From the NCBI RefSeq assembly GCF_041146795.1, contig NC_135174.1, positions 23,026,878-23,090,877 on the forward strand: a stretch of 64,000 nucleotides of DNA, given 5' to 3'. The position numbers and the translations under genes are program-made. Numbering within the stretch: the first letter of the stretch is position 1; every line of letters begins with the position of its first letter. Under the pieces are notes generated by a model. The model searched no databases. It was not told the DNA's origin and saw only the letters and a program-made list of their open reading frames with translations. The stretch comes from Maylandia zebra (lineage: Eukaryota > Chordata > Actinopteri > Cichliformes > Cichlidae). Shown piece after piece: positions 12,619 to 26,487 of this stretch.

Positions 12619-14482
12619 TATGCTATGTAGAAAAAAAAATCGTTATGCACGAATGATTCATAGATTAGCGTTAAGTGGATTAACAAATAGAGAAAACATT
12701 CCTCTGAAAATGTTCGGGCTCAAGAACTGGATTGAAAATGAATGAAAAAGCAGAAAGAAAAACTTTGAAAGATCTCCAGAAAGAAATATACATTTTTAAG
12801 ACGGAGAAACTAATGACACTGCACACTTATATGGCTGCGACTTGACAATCAAAAATTAGCCACATGCAAAGTATGTTTAGCTTTGTTGTCCATTATGCTG
12901 CATGTAAGATTTGAAACTGGTGAATGAGACCACCATCAGAAATCCTTACTGAGATCATGCATCAAGTAAGCAGAGTCATTTAGACCTTTTTTTGCAACTA
13001 GAAAGAATCCAGGTTAAAGCCAATTGTGCATTGATTTCACTTTTATGTGTTCATGTTATATATTTTATATATCCCTTACTTTAATTGTGGTTGTCTTATA
13101 TAAATAAAGGTGACCTGGCTTGATTTCATTAAATATACAGTCGTCTTTTTCATCCCAGCACATCCAACCTGGAAATAAACAAAATACCCTCCACAAGGCA
13201 CACACTCACACTGAGACACAAACATTATCTGATGTATACACAGACACAACAAGGTCACTTTGGGCATCTGTGTGACCAGCGGTGTTGAATATTTAGACTG
13301 TGTTTGGACTGAAAACTGGATTTGATGCCACTTCAAATAACCAAACAATTGTCATCTGTATTTGCTTTGCAGTTATTTTTATTCACTCAGTCACTCGTGG
13401 TCAGAAGAGTTGCTTTTATTGGCTGAGGACTTGTGGGAAAAGTGACCAGCAGTGTGTTGTCTGTGTTTATTTGACGATGCTGAAAGCGGTTATTGACAAA
13501 GCACACAAAGAAGAGAGATGTAATCCAGGAGAAGTGAGGAGGGGAGGGCCATTTTTGGTGAAGACAGAAAATACTAAGAACAAATGGGGATAAAGAAAAC
13601 GGCATTCAGAGTACAGTCAGCAAAATGTGTTCACAATCACTTCTTACAAAAGCTGACATGTGTCTTGATTATGTATTCAAACTCTGCCTAATTGTGCTGC
13701 AACACTTTGAAAACCCCATTCAGACGTATTCAGTGGGTTCTCCATTGAAGTGCACTGGGATTGGACTACATTATAATTAGCATTTAATATGTCCTCTGAT
13801 TTCATTTAAAGTCCATGTGCCATTTATAAATGGATGTAAGTACATGGTACGTATTTAGAATTGAGATGAAAGAGGATAAGGAATAATTAACAGGCAGACG
13901 ACAGGGAAGAATAAAATGTAACTGTCGTTTTTACATACTTATTCGCCACCATGAGCACTGACACAGGCACAGACATTAACAAGCTTGTCCCATCTGTTTA
14001 GCTGACCATCAATCTTCCCTGACACATTATTAACCATGATAGCTCTGGTGGGTGTATCTATATTGAGAAAGGCTCTCTTTATTTACACAGAACTAATCAC
14101 ACGTGCTGATAAGCACACACATGTGTACCTCCCTTGTATTGTTGTGTTTTTCAAATCTCTTGCAGCTATCTGTCATGCTTTGAGGGGGGAAAACACATTT
14201 ATAACTTCACATCTCCATCTGACTGCCTCAGTCTAAATGGAAAGTCGCCTTGGAGGAGCATACCACAGGCATGGCCAAAGATGTAATTTGTCAGACTTCA
14301 CCAGCATATAATCCCAGTGAGAGTTATTACCTGGAAACAAAAATGTGGTAGTCCAATTCAAATTAGATGCATTTTTTTTCTCTCCTTTTCCTTTTTTTAA
14401 ATGAAGATGAAGCTGATGTGGTACAGCTTAAGAGCAAGAGCTTTTTTGTGTTTGTTATTAGTTAATCTTTGCTTCAGAATGG
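12619..14482. other. Gene-free stretch
   Basis: Unrecognised sequence; no exon or repeat family identified. Confidence 0.55.
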
Positions 14483-14880
14483 CCTTAATTATTTATGACA
14501 TAGATTAAACAAAGTACTGAAAAGATTCCTTAAATATTTTGATCCAGCTGACATGAAAGCATCACACAGTTCTTGCATTTTCATGATGAGAATCTCCCAT
14601 TCCATCATATCCCAAAGCTGTTTTATTGAATTGAGATCTGGTGACTCTGGTGGCCATTTGAGTACAGTGAACTTCCTGTCATGTCCAAGAAAACGGTGTG
14701 ATTTGATTTGAGATCTGTGACATGGCCTGTTATCCTGCTGTAAGATCTCCAAGGCATTTTTATCCAGATAACTGCCACTCACTGGATATTTTCTCTCTTT
14801 CAGACCATTCTCTATAAACCACAGAGATGATTGTGTGGGGAAAATGCCAGAAAATGACCATTTTCTCAAATACAAAGATA
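14483..14880 (-). pseudogene. Tc1-type transposase, internally deleted
   Basis: The minus strand gives a Tc1 DDE transposase C-terminus: LQQDNRPCHRSQIKS, FTVLKWPPESPDLNS and IKQLWDMMEWEI, where SPDLNPIEHLWD is usual. The 5' piece (PVSGSYLDKNALE) is joined directly to EILQQDN, so the middle of the gene is deleted. It is inactive. Confidence 0.8.
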
Positions 14881-14894
14881 CTCAGACCTTCCCA

Positions 14895-15300
14895 GCCTGA
14901 CACCGACAACACTGTGACATTCAAAATCTCCTTCCTTCTTATTTGTGTTGCTCTTTTTGGACTTTAACAGGTCAACTGAGCCATATCGAATTGCTGTCAT
15001 GTAATTGGCTGATTGGATATTTATGTTAACGAGGTGTACTGCCCATGCCACCGTCGCTGATTCACCATTATTCCTTCCTTGGACCTCTTTTGATAAATAC
15101 TGACCACTGCAGACTGGAAACACCCCACAAGAGCTGCAGTTTTGGATATGCTCCGACCTTCGACTAGCCATCACAATTTGGCCCTTGTCAAACTGGACAA
15201 AATGTTCACTTACTACCTAATGTATCCCACCTGCTAACAGGAGCCCTGATGAAAAGAAAATCAGTGTCGGTCACTGATTCAATGGTCATAATGTTATGTT
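14895..15300 (-). mobile_element. Second Tc1-like family, 5' part
   Basis: Read on the minus strand: CATAACATTATGACC, then CTCCTGTTAGCAGGTGGGAT and TTTGACAAGGGCCAAATTGT. This is the start of a different Tc1 family (protein start FDKGQIVM-like). It ends near 14895 and abuts the other family's remnant. Confidence 0.65.
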
Positions 15301-18300
15301 ATGTATCACTTTAGAAAGCTTGACAGTCACAGACACATTTAAGACCCATCTTAAAACACCTTCCATCATGTCTGTGTTTGCCTTGAATGTTGTCTATTTA
15401 TTGTTTCATACTGCACAACAGCAGTACTGTAATCGCTATGCTACATAATCAGTTTTAGTCTATTTTTAGGTTAATATAACATTCTAAATTTAGCATTCTG
15501 TCTTATCTTTAGCACTTTGAATTGTCTTTTTCTTGAAACGTGCAATAAAATTTAAATGCATTCGCTTTGCTGTTGGTAGAAGAAACAAAAAAAACAAAGA
15601 CTGCAAGCCAGATTTTGTTAGGTCAACACATACCACTCCACTCCACTTGTGACTAATAGAAATCATGCTTTAAAAACACAATGCCTTTTACACCTACTCG
15701 AAATGTGTCTAGGAAACAAACCATGGGACTGCAAGTGATCTCACGGTTCCATTTACACTCGACTGTCGGAAATGAATTGCAATCTAATCGGCCAAAGTAT
15801 TTGAAGAAGCTACTTGACTTTTAAATATTACATCTGTGGTTGGCTTGTTGCAAATCACCTCTTGAAAAATGTTCATGGGCTTGGCAAACGTGACGGGAGC
15901 TGCTCCTCTACTTCCTGAAGGCAAGCATGTTTTTGTCACTTTTGCATCAAAGTTACGTTTCTATTTTGTTAGTAAAAGTCATTGCTGAAGCGGAAATTAA
16001 TGCAACACTTGTTCCATGTCTATGATAGATAGAGCATTTGTCTTTTCTGTGTTTCATTTGCTTTTACTTGTATATATTTCAGACTATCTACAAGATATTT
16101 TACATTCTTGTGTTTTAGATAAGACAAATGCAAACACTTTGTTGTTTCACCAGGGGGGGAAATGTAGTTCAGGGGGCAGAGTGTGCTAAATCAGATTAAA
16201 GCAAAGAGACATGGTGCAACTTGAAGGTCAAACCTCATCCTGACTATTAAAACTCACATTACAACCACTCACAGCAATGCCAACATCCACATGTGAAGGG
16301 AGACTCCTTAATCTGTACAATATATTCTCCTCATGCTTCCCCTATTTCAGGAGACAAGGGGCCTCTCTTCATTTGCTGCGTGACGGGTGTGTTGCAGGGG
16401 GTGTCCCTGCCGGCTACAGATGACGGCTGCGTAGAGGCAGTGGAGTGACTGACGACTCAGAGATAGTCCGTCTGTCAGACAGAGTGATGGCTGGGAGACA
16501 CTCGGTGACAGATCAGGCGAGACGAGAGGAAATAAGAGAAGAGGAGGGAAGCCTGGCAGCTTTGTTTTTCATTCTGGGGAGATATGGGGAATGGGGCAAG
16601 AAGGAAAAAAAAATCACAAACGGTGGGTGTGTTGCTTTTAGATGATGAGCAGGCACCTATACTTGTTGACGTGTTCAAAAGGGATAAAAGGCTAAAAGTG
16701 TGCTCTATTATGCTCCATTAAGCTTGTATCTGATGTTGTTCAATGTGATATCAACGTGAAAGCTGTCATCAGCCAAGTCTCTAATCAGCCAAGTATCTTA
16801 ATTAGGCTTGGGAGGGTTGCTAGAGAGCAGCCCTGTGCCTGACTTTAATCAGTCAGACCTCAACTGGCAGCAGCTTTGGGGAAAAATGTAGTGATAATGC
16901 GTTTTGATTAGCCTGAACACAGATGGGTTCTTCCTTGAAACTCTTTTGTTTGTTTGTTACAAAGGTGCCATTTGCTGTTGATGTTTTTCACCAACAGCAC
17001 TATTACCCACACTTGCTAAAACTCAGGGGATGGCAATGTCAGTTTGAGGTAGATTTATTTATAATTTTACATTTTTAGTGAAATGCATCATCAATAATTG
17101 GACACATTGGCACAAAAATTGAACACAAATCTTTCTTAAGCCCAGAGGATGACTTCTAATGTTCTTTGTAGTCTCCTGAGTTTAGAAAATTGCATAGTCC
17201 CCACACAATAATTTACTTTGACTTTGACAATTCTGAAACTTTTACTACTGCCACAGTTATGCCAACATTTGCACTTCTTGAGTGCAATCAGTGGACGGCA
17301 CAGACCTTCGTTCTCTAATCGGAATGAATTTCAAGACCTTTAAAACTTTTGGCTGTGACTGTGTTTTAAATATACTGAGGTTTAAAGTTATTTGAGCGTC
17401 ACAGTGAATTACAAATTCACCACCTTGTTAACCAACTGATATGCTGAGCTTGAGGTTGTAAGCAAAGGTTGCCATATTGCCCAACAGGTATGCCAATAAT
17501 ATACTTTTCTCTCTTATGTTTAATGTTATTTTCTCAGTTAATATTCACTTTTTGCCAATTGTCCATGCATCGCTGCTAAATCTGAACCTCGCTCCTTGGG
17601 AAAGTTGAATACATTTGCATAACCCTTTCTGCAGAGCAGCCACTCCTCCCGGTGTCACACAAAGTGCTTCTCTAGGGGGTCACATGTAGATTGCACTCCC
17701 AGGTTTTGCTGCCTCTCGGCCCCGATATTTTCCGGGACAGGAGCAGTACTAAGACACACATTAGCATAAACCCTTCCCTCTCCTTGCTTCTTTTTCTCCC
17801 TTAGTCTGCCCTTCGCAAACTCCCTGACAAGTCCTATTTCCTCAGTGTTGAAACTAATTGGCCTGCTTCAGAACTGAGCTTTTACAACTCAATTACTTTC
17901 TTTTTTCCTGTTTGGGCTCTAGGCAGTTCAATCAGGAGTTTGAGTAGCATTTGTATTCAGAGCCATTGTACCTGAAAGATCCTTCAGTTTAAATAAAACA
18001 CTGAAAGTTTGTTTTGTGGGGATAAGAGCCTCGAGCTTAACCGCTAAACTCCTGCTGAGTCACACGTACAAGGGAAGCCTTAATACTTCTAAAAGTGACA
18101 TGTTTCAACACTTCTTGCTATCTGCTGTTTCTGCCACCGTATGAGCATATGTTTGCAGTGGGAAGTGTTTGTGAGGAGTGAAAAAGAGTTGTCCAAGGTA
18201 TTGCCTGTCAGGGTAGCTGTAGTCATTATGAAAGAAAGTGATAGCCGTGCTTACTAACACTGTCATCGTTATTCAGCAGAATGACAGCAATACACACCAT

Positions 18301-20194
18301 AATGCAGACCTGCAGGCTGAGGGAAATGGTGAGTGAGACTTTCACTGACTCAGGAAGGAGAAAAAAAATGAGATGGAAAAAAGGATGGTTGACAAGAAAG
18401 TCAGAGGACTATTGTGATGTTTTGTCAAAGTCGACTCTCTAGTTTCCTTTTTGTCTGATTGTTGCTGCTATATTTTCCTGTTTGCGTTTCGTGTCATCTT
18501 GCATTCTGCCTCTTTGTCCTTCGTTCTTTTCTTGTTTTTCTGAGCACTGATTAAAATAACTTGTCAGAGGTCTCAGTAATAATAAGCTCCTAAAACTGTT
18601 TAAGTCAGCTTGGAGCTCAGCACACAGAGAAACACATTTACAGTCCTCCATGATTCAGTTTGTCATATTTTGTATTCACAAAGGGGCGTAGTGGTCATTT
18701 TGGCCCATAATCTCTCTCAGCTCTCAAGGTTGGGACTCTGAGTGCTCAGCTCTAAATATCATGATCAAATATAACTAATTTTGATTGGTCCTCCAACTGT
18801 CTGAGTGTCGCTGTCCCCTCCTCTAATTGACTTCCTGGTGTTTCCTCCCACAGTGATAATCTCCAATCAACCATCTGCCGTGTCATCTCTGTGCGCCACT
18901 CCTCTGCCCTTCCCTCCATCTCTTGTTCATGTTCCCACTTTCCCCTGCTGGTAATGTCAAGATGCAATATTCTTTCAAAATAGCCATTAATAATAAAACC
19001 CCCCAAATGAAACCAAATACAGAATTGGTCTGTTCTTGTTCCTTTTTTTATACACAATTTATGTTTCACAGTATGAGGTTGAGTGTGTCTTATGGACATA
19101 ATAGGCCAGGACAGATGGCCTCCCCTCCCACCAATCCACTACGACACACACACACATTTACATGCGCAGACACAAGCCTCAAGCTCAGCCTCGGTGTTTG
19201 GTCGTGGTTGTTGTTGCCTGTTCCAGTACTAGCCTTATTCTGTCGCTCAGAGCAGCAGGAGAGAGCTACATCTGTGCCGCGTTCGCTTGTGATGTCAGTA
19301 CAGAAATAGAAGTGAAGGAGCCGGTGTTTGAGCCGACCATTCAGCACTCTGACATCCCCGGGTAAAAATAAGCTGCCTGGGACGCGGTAGGCTCTTTGGT
19401 GCTTGGTGTTCAGTTTAACATCTGCCTGTCATAACCCGGTAGAGCTTTATAGTGTGACATGGCAGCAACAGGTGTGCCATCTGAGACCGGATGAAATTTC
19501 AATTTGCTGTTTTCACTGTTATCACAACAAGTCAAGTTCAGTTTAATTTTCCCCTTTAGTATCAAGTTTGTCATCTTTTGATTAAAATTTTGGCATCTGA
19601 GTGACTCCATGTGTTGTAATAAAAGGAAAGATTTTAATAAAAAATGCTGTAAAATTAAAACCTTTTGTCATGTAGTTGCTGTTGTGTTATAAGTGAAATG
19701 ACACTGACGTGTTTCCAGTGCAGGTACTGAAGCTGGGAGCAGAAAATTGCTAAGACTAGTTAATGGGAGACAACTTTTGGTTAACAACGATACAGCAATC
19801 AGTGCAGAGGAGCGCTGCTTCTTGCTAGCAATTCATTTTGGTGTTTGTGGTGGCATTACAGTAATCCACTGAGAGCTCAAAATAGCAGCTTTTATACTGA
19901 CAGTTCAATAAGGAGAATAATTTCTCACAGATTCTCAAATTATCTATTTAGCAAAACCTATTAGTTTTCATTCAGGAAGTCTCACTTCCATCAAGGTTTC
20001 ATTAATAAAAATTCCAGGTAATACAAATAAAAACATTCACAAGCCGTCTTAGAAAAATTAGCAAGAAAAGCTTCAAACTTTCCCAGATGTCTCGAGCTTT
20101 GAGCTGTGTTATCAGTTACATATACTAGCAGGAATTTTCTTAGCTAATAGCTAACTCATAGTGTAAGCATTTCACTGTGCATTATGCAGTCATC
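15301..20194. other. Gene-free stretch
   Basis: No exon recognised. Small frames at 16445-16645 and 18752-19309 overlap on both strands and lack splice support or family resemblance. Confidence 0.55.
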
Positions 20195-20615
20195 TTATAC
20201 AGCTGGTGAGTTATTCAGCTTTGCATTAATGCAAATATCTAATCAGCCAATGAGAGTAACTCAGTGCATTAAGGTATATAGACCAGGGGAAGTTCAAACC
20301 AAGCATTAGAATGGGCAGGAATAGGAAAGCAACAGTAATTCCTCAAAACCATGTCATGCAGAAGAGCATCTTTGACTTTACAACATGTCTAACTTTGCAG
20401 ACCACACTAGGTGCCACTCTTTTCAGCTAACAACAGGAAACTGACTCACAGACTCACCATAATTGGATAGATTATTGGCAGGAAAAAAAATCCCCAGTGT
20501 GGTGAATCTCAATTTTTGCTGCAAAATTTGAATGCTAGGGCCTGTATTTGATGTAAACAACATGAAAACATTGATCCATCCTGCCTTGTTCTTGCTCATT
20601 TTCTTGGGAGCCTCT
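20195..20615 (+). mobile_element. Tc1-like remnant
   Basis: TCTAATCAGCCAATGAGAGT, AACAACAGGAAACTGACTCA and TTGATCCATCCTGCCTTGTT match the Tc1 family of 14483-14880 on the plus strand, with large deletions. Confidence 0.6.
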
Positions 20616-23600
20616 GTAAATAATTCAGAGGCTGTATTTTTAAAATTGTTTATGTAAAAAATAAACCTTGAAACTAGAGACTCAATCTAACAAAGGTCAG
20701 AACCCCTATCGATTTTAGGATTCAAAACGTAGTATGTTCTTTATTTTTGAGGACAGATTCCTCAGCAGGGAGGATACCAGAAGTGCATATATTTCTGCAG
20801 GGATATTTAAGGAGTTGTTGTTCTTTAGTTCTCTGAAGTCCAGCAACAGTCCTTGCCAGGGCAGTCCCCCCTACCATCCATCCTCTTTTTTTTCTTCAGA
20901 AACTTTGTGTGATTTTTTTTTTTTTTTTTTTTTTTGCACAGGTGCTTGGATCATTATCATGTTAGAATTTTTCCATGAGGCTCCTGGAGACTGAGAGTCA
21001 TCTTGTCAGCCAGTATTTTGGGTGATTTTATCTCATCTCTTTCATCTCCCCGATACCTTTTCCACTCATGCAGCCACGTATCATCACACTCAGCTCAGTG
21101 CTTCACTGACAACACTATGCATTCACTGCGGTATCCCTGGCCAGGTTCATGCCAAAACATGCTGAATCTTAGCTGAGCACATTTATTTTGGTCTCATCTA
21201 ACTTAACAAGGAGCTGTCAATATTCATCACATTCTAGCAAGTTTTGTCGTGCATTTTTTGTACTTATTAGCAAGTTTTCTTTCCCCCTTTTTGGATACTG
21301 TCCATAAACATTGAGTTCTGTAACTTGTTGTACAAATTGTAATTTTCATTGTCAACCCCAGTGCCAAGTGTAAAGCATTTTGCTGTTCAGTTTTCAGAAC
21401 TAGATAGTGCAAATAGTATCTTTGCTGTTAAGTTAGTAGCATTGGCACTGTGTCTGTGAGTGCCGACACAATGGTGCATTTTTGCTGCTGCAACTGTGTT
21501 TAGAGTCATTTTTATTTGGCAACAATCTTCCAGTTTCTTCACCGAGCAGCTTTATAATGTGTTTATATGTGTAATTTTTCATATTGTCTGGTCAAACTGC
21601 AGTTGGCCTCAGTTTGGATGCAGTGATCTTAGCTGTTCTTGCTTGCGTGTCAGTAATCATAGGTGTTGTCACTTGTCATAATGAGTCTCTACAGTTCTGA
21701 CTTTTTAAAGTATCTTGATTATTCATAACAGGAAGTACTCTAATTGTCAGCTTATGAATAATTCAACAATAAGCGGTGATACAATTTTGAATCACTTAAC
21801 ACTGAAGTGATAATGTTTTCAAACTGCATGTATGTTTAAAAATCAGTCCTGTCAAAACTACACAGCATCACTTGAAGAAATGAGTTGTAGTTGTTATAGT
21901 GACTCTACCCAATATTGTACAAGTTCTAGAAGAACTGTGTGCCTGTTGCATTTTTTTTGATCTTCCTCTCCCAGTCGATCTGTGTCGATGTCACTTTCCC
22001 CTAGCTTTAGGTTTAAACTTATTCTCAGACTTCTTGTCTAACTTTTCTGCTAACTCTGAGTTCGGTAAAGTGCACAATACAGCCGGGTGGATTTGTCCAA
22101 AAACTCTCTTGCACTTGTCAGAGGAATCGATTGGGTAATGCTAATCTGGACTCTATGCTGATGAGAGTTGTCATCGACCTGTCACAAAGGTCCATAAGTG
22201 AGATTTTGCCTGACTGAAAAGGCAGCAGGCTGTCAGAGAGGGGGAGAATTTTGTTTTCTTGTCTGCTTGACAATCAAACCTGTTATATTTAAAGACAAGG
22301 AGCAATCCCCCGAGGAAAGCTCTATCAAAGTGATTTGACCCATTGAGTGGCGGATTGACACCCAAGCATCGTGTATATGTGTTGATGTGTGTATGTATGC
22401 AGATGTTTTGTTAGTTTTCTGTAGTTATTTGTAGTTTGTCCGTATCAAATGAATGATGTGTGTGGAGTCAGTCAGCAAGCTGTGTCACTGTATCTATCCT
22501 TTAAGGGTACTATAGGCCAACAATAACAAGGGCCACGAAAGGGAAATGAAAAAAGCCATAATTAGAGGCACAATGAAATCCTAATGCAATTACATGGAGT
22601 TCTTTCTGCAGAAAACAACAGGATTAAAGTTTAAATGACTTATTTGCAAAGACAAGCAATATAACAGTCTTCAGCCATGTTAACGGGGTTTGAGGGCACA
22701 GAATGCAAAATTCATCATGCATTATTAATAAGTTTTATATTAAAAATAATATATGCATGCTTCTAGCATCTCCCATTACAGAGAGGAATTGGAGCTATTG
22801 ATTAAACATTTCATGTGTGCAGCTCATCATATGTTTGTTCAAAGACAAAAACAAGAACTAGGAAAACAGATCTTGACAATAGTGTGGCAGATAGTCAGTT
22901 TTTACTGTTGTTATCCTGTGGCATATGGAAGACTAAAGTGCTAAAAATTACACAAATACAAACACCTTTTCAGAGATATTTTTTATCTTCTGCCACTTGC
23001 CTGGCAGAAGATGGATCTGGTCTCTCTGTGACCTGCAGGGACAGCAGTCTAAGCAGAGAAGCCCAAACCTCCCTCTACCCGGACTACCTCTTTGTCCTCT
23101 CCCGAGGAGACAACAAGGCATTTCTAGCCAGCTGAGACATATAATCATCTCTCCAGTGTGTCCTGGGTCTGCCCCATGGCCTCCTCCCAGTAGAACATGC
23201 TCAAAACACCTCAGTTAGGAGGTGTCCCAGGAGGCATCCTAGCCATACCTAAACCACCTCAACTGCCTGCCAGTTTTTTGTAAGCACACAGGTTTGTCTG
23301 CTAGACACTGACTGCAAAGCACCAGCTACGCATTTAAGGCGAACTTTAAACACACTCAAAAAAGAACAAGAAGAATGAGCAGGCTCCTGCTGGTATCTGT
23401 TTCTTTCTTCGTTCACGTATAATCCAAAGAATTCAAAGGACCAGGGCTCTCTCTGACAACTGCCAGTATTCCCAGCTATAGCTTGTTACAGTTGGTCAAA
23501 AAGACCACAAAAAAAGGAAATGTGTCTCTTTCTGAGGCCATCTTTCTAAACTAGCTAATAAAGCATATGGAAACAGAGTAACTAACCACTAAAGACATAC

Positions 23601-25079
23601 TGTATGCTAACTAAGCAGGGCTGTCCATGAACCTTTCACTGTAGCTAACAGCTAGAATTACCACAGATGTTTCACTGGGTCCTGCATTTTTCTTAGGAGA
23701 TCTTTTTACAGAGATGAATTAACTTGCAATCCACAGCTTATGTTGGGCCCTTACTTTGATGCTGGTTGCTAATTAACCCCAAATCTTTACATCTAATCTA
23801 ATTTTTAAAAAAATATATAGCCTGCTCAGCGAGCTTTAAAAAAAGCTAGAGGGTTGTTTACAAAACCTTCTACTGTTTGAAAGTTTTTACAAGTGTCCTC
23901 TAGCCAAAAAGATTGCCATTATTATTTTTTTTAACCAATTTGTTGTGTTGCAGTGTGCAGAATGCTTTTGGCTGAAAGCCACAAAAACAACACGCTGACA
24001 GATTTCACCAAGTAAAGAAGGTAGTCTGCTGCTTTAAATGAAATCCTTTTAACCTAGTTAAAACTTCTCAACCTTGAGGCCCTGATTCATCAGACATAAC
24101 TTGACCAAGTGTCTTTAGATTTAGACAGGCAATCATGAGGTAATTATCCTAAGTAATGAGAATTCATAAATGGTAGCCTGTCTGTTATCCTGTGTTTTTA
24201 CGTAAATATCCATTTCATTCCCCTAAACAAGACGTCAGCTAAGCGTTTTTCACCAGAGGGCGATCAAGACAGTCGTTAGTAACAGGTATGTGCAACTCTT
24301 GTCTACCTGTAAATAATTCCAAGGCTCATCTCATCTCACATCAAATATTTAAGTGGTTCCCAGAGTAATAAAGTTAGGATTGATTAGAGGACGTGCCCCT
24401 GCGTTAGAACGCCTCAGGCGGGATGAAACCAATAAGAGAGGTAATTATAAGAAGAGAAATGGGAGAAAGATCGAGAAGCAAGATACACTTGACTACACTT
24501 GTGTCTATCCTTGTGTTGGCATTTCTAGTTAACAAATGTGCAGGCAAGGGATAAGCATTTAGTTTAACTTAGGTACTGTCCCAAACTGCTTTCATATCTG
24601 CAAAGCAAGGAAGACTAATTGAATCTATGTAAATATCTTTGCATACCTGGTGAGGTGTGCAGTCAAGCGGCTTGTCATTATTAAATTCAATCCATGTGTG
24701 AAGGCTTATGTTCAAAGTCATAAACTGCCTTTAAATTTATTCTATATTTAGACTATATGAATACTATACAGGTAACTCCAAAGCACATGTCTGCCATCTA
24801 GTGTTAAGCTCTAGTAATCACACTGTTTCTGAGAGGCTGCTCATCGCTGTTTCAGTGTGGTAGTGGCTTTCCCAGACATTTCCCCTGAACTTTAAAAGCT
24901 GCTTAAAATATATTAATAGTCCAGGAGCAGATATAGTGTCCCTGTAGTTTGAAGCTAAAAGGGTGAAAATACAGGGTAGGTGATATGGTTCAGGAAATCC
25001 TGAATAACGTTGAAACAATGAACACATGGCAGAGTGGGTGAGGGAAAAAAAAGAAAGCATAAATATGCAGGTGTTAGAC
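20616..25079. other. Gene-free stretch
   Basis: Contains the retroelement fragment at 23000-23285 and a T-run at about 20918-20935. Otherwise nothing recognised. Confidence 0.5.
23000..23285 (+). repeat. Non-LTR retroelement-derived fragment
   Basis: AGCTGAGACATATAATCATC, GTGTCCTGGGTCTGCCCCAT and AGGAGGCATCCTAGCC follow a widespread fish repeat derived from a non-LTR retroelement. The exact family is unsure. Confidence 0.45.
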
Positions 25080-25845
25080 ATATCATCGTACTTACAAGAA
25101 ACATGACCAGGACGCACGAATGGGGAAGAAAGTGTATTTAAGTGACTTTGAACATGGTGTGGTTGTTGGCACAAGACACACTCTCCCACATACTTCAGAA
25201 ACTGCAGGTCTACTGGGATTTTCTGGCGCTAGGGTTTACAGAGAATAGTCTGAAAAGATGAAACATCAAGTGAGCACCAATTCTCTTGCTGATAAGAGGT
25301 CAGAAGAGTGCGAGATTGTGGCCAGCTTATAGAAGCTGATAGAAGGGCGATATTAACTCAGATAACCACTCATTGCAACCAATTTGTGCAGAAGAGTATG
25401 ACTGAAAGCACAGCTCTGAAGCAGATGGGCTTGAGCAGCAGAAGACCAAATCAGGTGTCACAGCTAACATGAAACTGAGACTATAAACTCACCAAAATTA
25501 AAGAGTAGGAATGAGGACTCAATTTGTGCTACGACATTTAATCGTAAGGTCAGAATGTGTCAGTAACATAAAAGCACGGATCCATCTTACCCTGCTTTGG
25601 CAGTTCAGATGTTATAATGGTGTGGTAAATATTTTCACTGCATGTATTTGGAACCAACTGAGTATTGTTGTACACAATGGATGTGAAGCTGACAAATCTG
25701 CAGGAAGCGCATGATCGTGTTGATACGGACCCAGCACCTTGTTGAATCTGTGCCATGAAGAATTAAAGCATTTGTGAAGGCAACAAGAGGTCCAACCCAG
25801 TAATAGCAAGCTATAAATAATAAAAGGGCCAGTGAGTGTACATTT
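25080..25845 (+). mobile_element. Tc1-like remnant
   Basis: AAGTGACTTTGAACATGGTG, GCAGATGGGCTTGAGCAGCA and CCAGTGAGTGTAC at the end place this as a plus-strand copy of the same Tc1 family. The transposase frame is lost and pieces are missing. Confidence 0.7.
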
Positions 25846-26236
25846 GTAAGAAAAAAAGAGAAAGAAACCCAGTTTATATATTTAAATGAAAAATGGTCTG
25901 TTATTATCTCAATTTGCACAATCTTAAAAATTTGCTAACAATGTTTCTGAACGTTCGTTATTCATGCTTGAAAATTACTTTAACAAAACTAATTGTGAAG
26001 TTTGACTTCAGTACAGACACTTACACACATAATTTGAAATTATTTTATTATTTAAAGCTTCCCAAAGATATCCAAACGTTCAAAGATTTAGCACAAAGTT
26101 GAATTAGCGATAACACATAGGAAAACAACATTCTCAGTATTGCTGCCTTTGAATAGGAATTCACAATTATTTCAAGCACTTGTGAAATGATTCAACATGA
26201 AGAGCATCACTATAGAAAGTTTTAGATGTAACGTGA

Positions 26237-26246
26237 TTTATTTATT
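26237..26246 (-). terminator. Candidate polyadenylation signals of the armadillo gene
   Basis: Two overlapping AATAAA hexamers on the minus strand, about 245 bases beyond the stop codon at 26488. Confidence 0.35.
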
Positions 26247-26487
26247 CTAATCCTTGATTCACTTATTGCCCAAATTTAAACAGCACAGTGTGACACTAAA
26301 ACAGCAGAATTGCCTAATCCGTGTCGTGACGCATGTAGTTGCAAAAGTTAGCATTTCTGAAAATACACATAAATAAATAGTTCCTTGATTGAACCTTACA
26401 AAGTAGATGCAAACAAGAAGAAGAAATCAAAAAATTCTGATTAAAGTAAACGGGAAGAGCCCAGAGACATTTGTGTATTTCCAGATT

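Noticed and set aside
18752..19347. ORFs of 115 and 128 residues on opposite strands
   Set aside because: Mutually overlapping, no family resemblance, no supporting exons.
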